Shown here piece after piece: positions 56,979 to 64,000 of a stretch of DNA of 64,000 nucleotides; position 1 is the stretch's first letter; each line of letters begins with the position of its first letter. The translations under genes were made by a program, and so were the position numbers. The DNA is taken from contig NZ_NESS01000001.1 of assembly GCF_002128425.1 (NCBI RefSeq), forward strand, positions 186,001-250,000. The letters run 5' to 3'. The notes beneath the pieces are model-generated. The model saw only the letters and a program-made list of their open reading frames with translations. It was not told the DNA's origin and ran no database searches. The DNA is from Gottfriedia acidiceleris. Lineage in GTDB: Bacteria > Bacillota > Bacilli > Bacillales > Bacillaceae_G.

Positions 56979-57221
56979 TCGATCATTTCACCTCTTCAAC
57001 CATCATACAGATTTATACAATTGAAAACAAGTGGCAGCTAAAAGGTTTTTTGTGTATAAAGTACGTTAAACACCAAATCTAAGCCCTAAATCCATTATTC
57101 AACTCTAGCCCCATTGTCATTCTTCCCCTTATTCTCTTAATCCTTATTGCTTCTCTCTATATCATATTTTAAGGAAATCTATCATATAATTTACTAGATT
57201 TGCAGAAATGAGGTAATAAAT

Positions 57222-57500
57222 ATGAATTTAACTTTAAAACACTCCTCAGCTTTTGACCGCTCTAAAATTATTACGCCAGGTAGTGTGCTTATTACTAAAA
57301 AGAATGAAACAATCTATATGCTTGTTTTAGAAGAAAATGAAGACGATTTTCCATATGTACTTGTCTCATTAACTGATGCAAGACTAGTCCAAAATTATGA
57401 CATTATGCCAACCCTAGGAGATATTGAAGATTGGGTTGGTGAAGTCACAATGGTAACTCAGAAAAACAAACTATCCATTACAATTCAAGCAAATTACTAG
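57222..57500 (+). CDS. Small paralogous protein 1 of a tandem pair, unknown function
   Basis: A soluble, acidic 92-residue protein. I do not recognise its family. It shares a clear pattern with the next gene: G..(V/L)(I/F).(T/S)...K....(L/I)(V/I)......FPY(V/I)L, then D(A)..(V/I)Q..D.(I/M)PT(L/I).DIE...GE(V/I). No signal peptide or membrane segment; secondary structure looks mainly beta. Ribosome site: GAGGTAATAA. It is on the plus strand, against the flow of the neighbours. Confidence 0.75.
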   Translation: MNLTLKHSSAFDRSKIITPGSVLITKKNETIYMLVLEENEDDFPYVLVSLTDARLVQNYDIMPTLGDIEDWVGEVTMVTQKNKLSITIQANY

Positions 57501-57567
57501 TTTGCTGTTTAATCTATTAAGAAGCAGTCAATAATATAATAAGTAAAATGAAAAAGGAGCTTACTAT

Positions 57568-57840
57568 ATGAATTATTCTTTTAATCCAGCAGTAAAATAT
57601 AATTCAGTTGGTTCGTTTAAATTAGGTGATGTGTTTTTCACATCCGATAAACCTTCAAAAGCATACAAATTAATCTATGACTCTACAGAAACTAATTTCC
57701 CTTATATTTTATTATGCTTAGATGATGCCATTTCAATTCAAAGCTTTGATGATATTCCGACAATTGAAGATATTGAAGAAAATATTGGAGAAATTAAATT
57801 CACCGTTCCAAAAGAGAAATTACTTCTTGTAATCAATTAA
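57568..57840 (+). CDS. Small paralogous protein 2 of a tandem pair, unknown function
   Basis: A soluble 90-residue protein that pairs with the gene 67 bases upstream; about a third of the positions agree, with the strongest match over FPYILLCLDDAISIQSFDDI and PTIEDIEENIGE. AAGGAGC lies seven bases before the ATG. The pair ends in a terminator. Function unknown; the family seems to be confined to the immediate relatives, but I could not test that. Confidence 0.78.
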   Translation: MNYSFNPAVKYNSVGSFKLGDVFFTSDKPSKAYKLIYDSTETNFPYILLCLDDAISIQSFDDIPTIEDIEENIGEIKFTVPKEKLLLVIN

Positions 57841-57859
57841 GTTGTTTTTATTAGTTAAT

Positions 57860-57896
57860 CAAAAACGCCATCAAAATTAGGATGACGTTTTTTTTC
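57860..57896 (+). terminator. Terminator of the tandem small genes
   Basis: AAAACGCCATC / GATGACGTTTT hairpin followed by a run of eight T. Confidence 0.85.
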
Positions 57897-57976
57897 ATGT
57901 TGTTTAATAAAATTTTTTCATTTGCACTCACTTAATTTTAATTGCAGTTTCACTTTTTTTATTTGCGCTCTTTAAA

Positions 57977-58012
57977 ACAAAAAAACGCCATCAAATAAGA
58001 TGACGTTTTTCA
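57977..58012 (-). terminator. luxS operon terminator
   Basis: AAAACGCCATC aaataa GATGACGTTTTT; nearly the same stem as the terminator 110 bases away, serving the convergent luxS operon. Confidence 0.85.
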
Positions 58013-58015
58013 TTA

Positions 58016-58489
58016 TTAAGCAAATACGCTTTCCAAAGTTTCGTCTGTTTGCTCGCTCCAATATTTTAACCATTTTTTTGCGCCTTCAAGGTCATGAAGT
58101 TTTGCTTGGCCGCATTGAAGCTCATTTGCTGCAGGTACTTCTTCAACTTGCTGTCCAAGTTCAGCTGTTTTGCGTAATAATGTGATTACTTCTGAAATTG
58201 TAGGAGTACCAGCGATAATTAAATAAAATCCTGTTTGACATCCCATTGGTGATAAATCAATAATTTTAAAAGGGTCACCAGCAGGTACTGCTTCACGAAC
58301 GTTCAAAGCTAATAAGTGTTCTAAAGTGTGAATTGTTGCCGGTTTAAGTGCTTGCTTATTTGGTTGGCAAAAACGAATATCATATTTTGTAACAACTCCG
58401 TCTGTGCCAACTGCATGAGTACCACAATGTCTAACGTAAGGAGCAACAACTTTTGTGTGATCTAATTCAAAACTTTCAACTGATGGCAT
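58016..58489 (-). CDS. luxS: LuxS, S-ribosylhomocysteine lyase
   Basis: LuxS splits S-ribosylhomocysteine into homocysteine and the AI-2 precursor DPD. The metal ligands are HTLEHLLA (HxxEH, ~54-61) and Cys in CGQ-type AKLHDLECGQ region ([13 protein letters not shown], ~123); Cys in MGCQTGFYL (~83) is the catalytic thiol. 157 residues. It is the last gene of the mcc operon, in the place where B. subtilis has mtnN. Confidence 0.97.
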   Translation of the reverse strand: MPSVESFELDHTKVVAPYVRHCGTHAVGTDGVVTKYDIRFCQPNKQALKPATIHTLEHLLALNVREAVPAGDPFKIIDLSPMGCQTGFYLIIAGTPTISEVITLLRKTAELGQQVEEVPAANELQCGQAKLHDLEGAKKWLKYWSEQTDETLESVFA

Positions 58490-58517
58490 TTTTTATTTCC
58501 TCCTAAATTACTTCTCT

Positions 58518-59159
58518 CTATTTTTTTGTAGCTTCAACGATCCATACAAAATCATTATATTGTTCGAATTTCACTTCAAATCCATTTTTTTCAAAATGTG
58601 AACGAACAACTGGAATCAATGGATAATATTCTCTAATTAAATCATCTCTTAGATTGATATAATTTGCATTTTCTGCTTTTGTAATTTCATTCTTATACTC
58701 GTTTTCTGTTAAAAACATTGTATCTGCAAATACGATTTTCCCACCTGAATTCAATAATGAGCTATATATTTTAATAGCTTCATATTTTTCTTGATCAGTT
58801 AAATGATGAAAAACGTATGAACTTACAATTGTATCGATCCCGTCCTGTGGTTTAGGAAAATCAATTAAATCTCCGTCGTGAATCGTAATATTCTCTCCTA
58901 ATTTCTTTGAGGCAATAATTCTCATCTCAGGAGATGGTTCGATTGGAAATACAGTTTTTCCTTCATCAAGAAGTAACTTTGTTAAATTCCCTGTACCGAT
59001 TCCAAATTCAAGGACGCTGTTTCCACTTCTATTAACAATTTCTTTAAGTATTTCATCATAACGTCGAAATGCTTCTTTATATTCTGGGTCGTGGCCTTGA
59101 ACAAAAGAATCGTAACTATCTGCCCAACCAGTAAAAACATCTAAAAACTCTCTACCCAT
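58518..59159 (-). CDS. yrrT: YrrT-like class I SAM-dependent methyltransferase
   Basis: A 213-residue methyltransferase with the SAM loop VLEFGIGTGNLTKLLLDEG near residue 45 and an acidic residue in FPIEPSPEM; IDTIVSSYVFHHLTDQEKYEA is typical of YrrT. In B. subtilis yrrT opens the operon that turns S-adenosylhomocysteine products into cysteine; its exact substrate is not known. Here it directly follows mccB (stop and start adjacent). Confidence 0.9.
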   Translation of the reverse strand: MGREFLDVFTGWADSYDSFVQGHDPEYKEAFRRYDEILKEIVNRSGNSVLEFGIGTGNLTKLLLDEGKTVFPIEPSPEMRIIASKKLGENITIHDGDLIDFPKPQDGIDTIVSSYVFHHLTDQEKYEAIKIYSSLLNSGGKIVFADTMFLTENEYKNEITKAENANYINLRDDLIREYYPLIPVVRSHFEKNGFEVKFEQYNDFVWIVEATKK

Positions 59160-60317
<1,158 letters not shown>

Positions 60318-61238
60318 TTATCCCTCACTATATATGTTTTTACTTAAGTATCTTTCACTACTATCTGGGAAAATCGTTACGATTGTACTCCCTGGTTTTG
60401 CTTTTTTTGCTTCTAATAAACTTGCATATAATGCAGCTCCTGAGGAACTTCCAACTAAAAGTCCTTCTTTCGTTGCTAGTTCTTTTACTAAACGAAATGC
60501 GTCTGAATCAAGTACTGTATAAATATCATCAAATAAGTTTGTATCTACAAATGCAGGAATGAACTCCATTCCAATTCCTTCTGTATCATGTGAACCCGGC
60601 TTTCCACCATTTAATATTGATCCTTCTGGTTCAACAATGACTGTTTTTACATTTTGTAATTTATCTTTTAAATACTGAGCTGTTCCAGTAAATGTTCCTC
60701 CACTACCAGCTCCAGCAACAAATACATCTATTTTTCCATCGAGTTGGTCAACTAACTCTGGACCTAATGTTTTGTAATAGGTTCTTGGATTCGCTTCATT
60801 ACTAAATTGTGAAGGTACAAATGAATTCGGTATTTCTTTTGAGAGCTCATTTGCTTTTTTAATTGCACCCGTCATTCCATCTTCTGTCGGGGTGTTCACA
60901 ATTTTAGCTCCAAGTGCTTTCATTAACGTTTGTTTTTCTATACTGAATTTTTCTGGAACAACAAATATAACATTTACGCCATATTTTATAGCTGCTAGTG
61001 CTAAACCAATTCCTGTATTTCCGGCGGTTGGTTCAATTACTGTACCACCTTTTTCTAATTTACCTTCATACATTGCACTTTCTATTAATTCCATACCAAG
61101 TCGATCTTTTACACTTCCACCTGGGTTACAGAATTCTAACTTTGCAAATAGTCTTGTTCCTTTTGGTAAAGGGAATGTTGTAATTTCAAGCAATGGTGTT
61201 GATCCGATCAGCTCGTGTACTGATTTTACAACTTTCAT
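60318..61238 (-). CDS. mccA: MccA, O-acetylserine-dependent cystathionine beta-synthase
   Basis: A PLP enzyme of the cysteine synthase fold which, as MccA in B. subtilis, condenses O-acetylserine and homocysteine to cystathionine. The PLP lysine is in NPGGSVKDRLG (~34-44), and GSGGTFTGTAQYLK binds the phosphate. 306 residues. The operon neighbours, not the sequence alone, decide between MccA and plain CysK. First gene of mccA-mccB-yrrT-luxS. Confidence 0.93.
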   Translation of the reverse strand: MKVVKSVHELIGSTPLLEITTFPLPKGTRLFAKLEFCNPGGSVKDRLGMELIESAMYEGKLEKGGTVIEPTAGNTGIGLALAAIKYGVNVIFVVPEKFSIEKQTLMKALGAKIVNTPTEDGMTGAIKKANELSKEIPNSFVPSQFSNEANPRTYYKTLGPELVDQLDGKIDVFVAGAGSGGTFTGTAQYLKDKLQNVKTVIVEPEGSILNGGKPGSHDTEGIGMEFIPAFVDTNLFDDIYTVLDSDAFRLVKELATKEGLLVGSSSGAALYASLLEAKKAKPGSTIVTIFPDSSERYLSKNIYSEG

Positions 61239-61319
61239 AATTTCAAGCTCCTTTATGTCACAAAAAGGTTAGTTTCTTCCAATCCATTATATGCAACATG
61301 GGTAAAATTGAATGTTGTC

Positions 61320-61347
61320 TTAATACCAACTATTCTTATTGGTATTA
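61320..61347. promoter_or_regulatory. Candidate CymR-type operator upstream of mccA
   Basis: AATACCAA and TTGGTATT form a dyad spaced by ~11 bases (read on the minus strand as TAATACCAATAAGAATAGTT). The form resembles the CymR sites in front of the B. subtilis yrrT-mccAB operon, which represses cysteine genes. It lies about 85 bases upstream of the mccA start. Confidence 0.5.
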
Positions 61348-61374
61348 TAAGATATTAATTTTAAATGCGCAATA

Positions 61375-61416
61375 AAAAAAGTACTTTTATCTTAAAATTA
61401 AAAGTACTTTTTTATA
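61375..61416. terminator. spmB terminator
   Basis: AAAAAGTACTTTTA / TAAAAGTACTTTTT hairpin with flanking A and T runs, between spmB and the mccA promoter. Confidence 0.85.
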
Positions 61417-61451
61417 AAAAACTTTTTAAAATATTGATCGAATAGGTTGAG

Positions 61452-61982
61452 TTAAGCAAAGAACATCGTTACAAAAATGATTGAAAAAATGATACTGATT
61501 GCATCTGCAATTAAACCTACTTTTAATGCATCACCCATCTTACGGATACCAACCGCTCCAAAATACACCGTTAATACATATAGCGTTGTATCTGTACTAC
61601 CTTGCATAGTTGAAGCTAGTCTTCCGATAAAGGAATCAGGTCCATATGTTTTAATTAAATCCGAAGTAATACCTAAAGCAGCCGAACCAGAAATAGGTCG
61701 AATAATTGCCAGTGGAAAAACTTCTGCAGGAATACCTAGTGAACTTAATAACGGACGCATAAGTTCGACACAAAACTCTAGAGCACCTGACGCTCTAAAA
61801 ATCGATATAGATACTAGCATACCTACTAAAAATGGTATTAATTGCACAGCAATCGTTACACCTTCTTTTCCACCTTCTACAAAAGATTCGTACGTCGGCA
61901 CTTTTTTCAACGTTCCATGTATTAAAATAACAGCGATAATAAATGGAATGATATAAAGTGATATCGTATTCATATATCCCAT
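61452..61982 (-). CDS. spmB: Spore maturation protein B
   Basis: A 176-residue membrane protein with four or five segments, of the nucleoside-recognition/gate family. With SpmA and DacB it is needed for spore core dehydration and cortex structure in B. subtilis. GALEFCVELMRPLLSSLGIPAEVFPLAIIRPISGSA (read in part, ~62-95) is the family core. It starts the base after spmA ends. Confidence 0.96.
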   Translation of the reverse strand: MGYMNTISLYIIPFIIAVILIHGTLKKVPTYESFVEGGKEGVTIAVQLIPFLVGMLVSISIFRASGALEFCVELMRPLLSSLGIPAEVFPLAIIRPISGSAALGITSDLIKTYGPDSFIGRLASTMQGSTDTTLYVLTVYFGAVGIRKMGDALKVGLIADAISIIFSIIFVTMFFA

Positions 61983-62576
61983 TTATTTTCTCCCCTTTCG
62001 ATTTCGCCTACTTGCAAAAAAACTATTTACAGCGAGTCCCCCAATAAATGAAACTACTTGCGCTAGGATTGTAACTCCTACTATTTCAGTCGGATTTGAA
62101 GAATGATAAGACATTCTAACTCCTATGACAGTTGTAGGAATTAAAGTGATTGCACTTGTATTTAAAGTTAAAAATGTAATCATATCATCACTTGCTTCAC
62201 TACTATTTCTATTTAATACTTTTAATTGTTCCATCGCCTTTATACCTAATGGAGTTGCAGCATTACCTAAACCGAATAAATTGGCCACCATATTTGACAT
62301 AATATAACCAAGTGCTGGATGGTCTTTAGGAATTCTCGGAAATAGGAATGATAGAAATGGTTGAAATAATTTCGAAAGAATTTTTAATAATCCTGATTCT
62401 TCTGCTATTCGCATTAATCCTAACCAAAAAACAAGAACACTAACTAATCCAATTATAATAGTGATTGCTTGTTTTCCTCCGTCAAATACTGCTTTATTTA
62501 CTTCATCCATTGTGCCGTTAATCATGGCAAAAATAAAACCAATTATTGTAAGAGCAACCCAAATGATATTAACCAT
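61983..62576 (-). CDS. spmA: Spore maturation protein A
   Basis: A 197-residue membrane protein of the same gate-domain family as SpmB, with about five segments. MVANLFGLGNAATPLGIKAM (~92-111) is the SpmA signature. It overlaps the dacB end by eight bases; dacB-spmA-spmB is a known mother-cell (sigma-E) operon. Confidence 0.96.
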   Translation of the reverse strand: MVNIIWVALTIIGFIFAMINGTMDEVNKAVFDGGKQAITIIIGLVSVLVFWLGLMRIAEESGLLKILSKLFQPFLSFLFPRIPKDHPALGYIMSNMVANLFGLGNAATPLGIKAMEQLKVLNRNSSEASDDMITFLTLNTSAITLIPTTVIGVRMSYHSSNPTEIVGVTILAQVVSFIGGLAVNSFFASRRNRKGRK

Positions 62577-63723
62577 CAGAGTGCTCTCCCATTAAGTTTA
62601 ATAGAACTTGTTTTCCATTTTGGATTATTTCTTTCGTAAATACTTTGACTTTACTATCACTATAAAAAATATTTCTAAATCCAATTTGTTCACCTTCTAA
62701 TTCAATAATCGCTTTACCAACAATTGCATTATTAGCGATTTTTTTCTTCGTCGGCTTTTGCATTTCAATCGTTATTCTTACTTGATCACGCTCTTTTTTT
62801 TCTAATGGGTAGGAGAAGTCATTTTTCAAATAAACATGCCCTTTATATTTTTTATTTGTTACTTCCTTAATTCCACCTTTACTTAATACTTTCGTTAAAG
62901 GATAGTTACTGAAACCATATTCGAATAGTGACATATGATCTTGCCAATCTTGCCCATCATCTAGCGTTACAACAATTAAATCCATTCCATTTTTAGAGGC
63001 AGTTGAAACAAGTGTTCTTCTTGCTTTTTTAGTAAATCCAGTTTTTCCTCCAGTACTATACTTGTACATAAAAGTTAGCAACTTGTTTTTATTCTTCCAA
63101 ACATAATCCCAAGATTCTGCCGTATTTGGGGCACGGTGTACTTTCGTACCTGCAATTTTTGCATATTTAGGATTTTGCATAGCGTATCTCGTTAATAACG
63201 CCATATCATAAGCAGATGAGTAATGCTCTTTCCCTTGCTGATCAAGGCCTGATGGATTGCTAAAATATGTATTACTCATTCCGATTTCTTTTGCCTTCTC
63301 GTTCATCATATAAACAAAACCTTCGATGCTACCTCCTACAGCTTCAGCAATTGCATTAGCCGCATCATTCCCAGACCTAAGCATTAAACCATAAACTACA
63401 TCTTCCAGCTTAATTTTTTGTCCAGGTTTTAAATAAATGGATGATCCTTCAGTTTGTACTGCTCTTGAACTAATTGTTATCGTATTTTGCATTTTACCGG
63501 ATTCTACTGCAAGGATTGCAGTCATTATTTTTGTAATGCTGGCGATTCTTTCAGAGTCATGCATTGCTTTACCATACAAGATTCGTCCAGTTTTTTGATC
63601 CATCAAAACTGCATTTCTAGCACTAACTCCTCCAAATGCTTCAACATTATTCGTCGGAATAATAATTCCGATTAAAAATAAGCCGATTATTCCTAATACT
63701 AGCCATTTTTTCATCTTTCGCAT
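62569..63723 (-). CDS. dacB: D-alanyl-D-alanine carboxypeptidase DacB (sporulation PBP5*)
   Basis: DacB trims the stem peptides of spore cortex peptidoglycan and so sets cross-linking. Signal peptide ~1-30 (ending NNVEA). Serine enzyme motifs: SITK (SxxK, ~63), SGN (~118) and KTG (~215). 384 residues from the ATG at 63723; a second ATG three codons on is as likely, since the GGAG box sits close. C-terminal PBP5 beta domain and a short tail rather than a strong amphipathic helix. Heads the dacB-spmA-spmB operon. Confidence 0.94.
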   Translation of the reverse strand: MRKMKKWLVLGIIGLFLIGIIIPTNNVEAFGGVSARNAVLMDQKTGRILYGKAMHDSERIASITKIMTAILAVESGKMQNTITISSRAVQTEGSSIYLKPGQKIKLEDVVYGLMLRSGNDAANAIAEAVGGSIEGFVYMMNEKAKEIGMSNTYFSNPSGLDQQGKEHYSSAYDMALLTRYAMQNPKYAKIAGTKVHRAPNTAESWDYVWKNKNKLLTFMYKYSTGGKTGFTKKARRTLVSTASKNGMDLIVVTLDDGQDWQDHMSLFEYGFSNYPLTKVLSKGGIKEVTNKKYKGHVYLKNDFSYPLEKKERDQVRITIEMQKPTKKKIANNAIVGKAIIELEGEQIGFRNIFYSDSKVKVFTKEIIQNGKQVLLNLMGEHSDG

Positions 63724-63789
63724 CAACTCCACAGTTAGTCCTAATTAGTACAAGTTTACGAATTACATTATAAAAAAATGACTTTTTTT

Positions 63790-63845
63790 AAGAAAAAAAG
63801 TGCTGAAATTGTTCAGATATACCACCTGAGCAATTTCAGCACCTA
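63790..63845 (-). terminator. Superoxide dismutase gene terminator
   Basis: GTGCTGAAATTG and CAATTTCAGCAC form a 12-bp stem extended by CTCAGGT / ATCTGAA-like pairs; TTTTTTTC follows on the minus strand. Confidence 0.85.
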
Positions 63846-63859
63846 CTATTCCTCGCCAA

Positions 63860-64000
63860 TTAATAAAAGGGTTGCCATTTTAATTGACTAGCATATTCAT
63901 ATCGATAATTTACATCTGGCCAATTCACTATGTTCCAAAAATTTGTAATGTATGAGTCTTTATCAAATTTATACTGTAAATAATAAGCGTGCTCCCAAAC
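63860..64000 (-). CDS. Fe/Mn superoxide dismutase, C-terminal part (cut by the window edge)
   Basis: The last 46 residues of an iron/manganese superoxide dismutase. [10 protein letters not shown] holds the fourth part of the metal site (the His of D-x-W-E-H-A-Y; the Asp is just outside the window), then [11 protein letters not shown], a clear family end. The gene continues beyond base 64000 and its stop is at 63860-63862. The tail after NWPDV is somewhat longer than in SodA, which is seen in the second SOD (SodF-like) of Bacillus. Confidence 0.9.
   Translation of the reverse strand, partial: VWEHAYYLQYKFDKDSYITNFWNIVNWPDVNYRYEYASQLKWQPFY

Noticed and set aside
61477-61956. 159-codon plus-strand frame opposite spmB
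   Set aside because: Antisense shadow of spmB with no ribosome site; composition mirrors the real gene.

Overview
This is a 64 kb stretch of conserved chromosome from an AT-rich, endospore-forming member of the Bacillaceae. Gene order follows the Bacillus subtilis ypi/ypj/ypb/yph/res region almost gene for gene. Sporulation genes (spoIVA, spmA, spmB, a spoVIF-type gene, ypjB), bacillithiol genes (bshA, bshB1, ypdA/bdr) and a menaquinol:cytochrome c reductase of Bacillus type support this. The exact genus is not proven by the window; a Bacillus relative outside the B. subtilis group is my inference. Nearly all genes lie on the minus strand, so the text below runs from high to low coordinates when it speaks of operons.

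Layout. 0.2-9 kb: birA, cca, bshA, bshB1, a frame-disrupted mgsA, dapB, a MazG-type pyrophosphohydrolase, a YitT-family gene on the plus strand, a YugP-type protease, ypjB, ypjA. 9-14.3 kb: qcrABC and ypiF/ypiB/ypiA. 14.2-18.7 kb: aroA (EPSP synthase), aroB, aroC, ndk. 18.8-24.7 kb: hepT, menG, hepS, folE, hup, spoIVA. 24.9-32.4 kb: yphF, yphE, spoVIF-like, gpsA, der, yphA, ypzI, ypfD, cmk, ypfB. 32.5-43 kb: asparaginase, ypdA, gudB, mecB/ypbH, a B12-binding MerR regulator, a decayed ypbG, ypbE, ypbD, recQ, ypbB; then ferredoxin on the plus strand. 43.6-49.7 kb: ribU under an FMN riboswitch, an aminoglycoside-phosphotransferase-like gene, two small ORFs, and a cobalamin operon (btuF, btuC, btuD, pduO) under a B12 riboswitch. 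49.9-57 kb: resE, resD, resC, resB, resA, rluB. 57.2-61.3 kb: two tandem paralogous small genes of unknown function and a methionine-to-cysteine operon (mccA, mccB, methyltransferase, luxS). 61.4-64 kb: spmB, spmA, dacB and the 3' end of a superoxide dismutase gene.

The genes form several working sets: cytochrome c maturation and its ResDE sensor pair together with the bc-type complex and ferredoxin (respiration and redox); aro, hep, menG and folE (chorismate, menaquinone, folate); bacillithiol synthesis and recycling; and spore coat and cortex maturation. Most transcription units end in recognisable intrinsic terminators, which I list.

Departures from the expected order are the interesting part. 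The trp, hisC, tyrA and aroH genes that sit between aroB and aroA in B. subtilis are absent, and so are cheR and the TRAP gene mtrB; the mtrB slot holds a long inverted-repeat element. ypbF is missing, and ypbG has lost its metal-binding motifs and its ATG start. mgsA is broken by two frameshifts. luxS replaces mtnN in the mcc operon. Two 127-nt copies of a repeat typical of Bacillus genomes are present. I see no CRISPR array, prophage, transposase, tRNA or rRNA gene, and no clear defence system.
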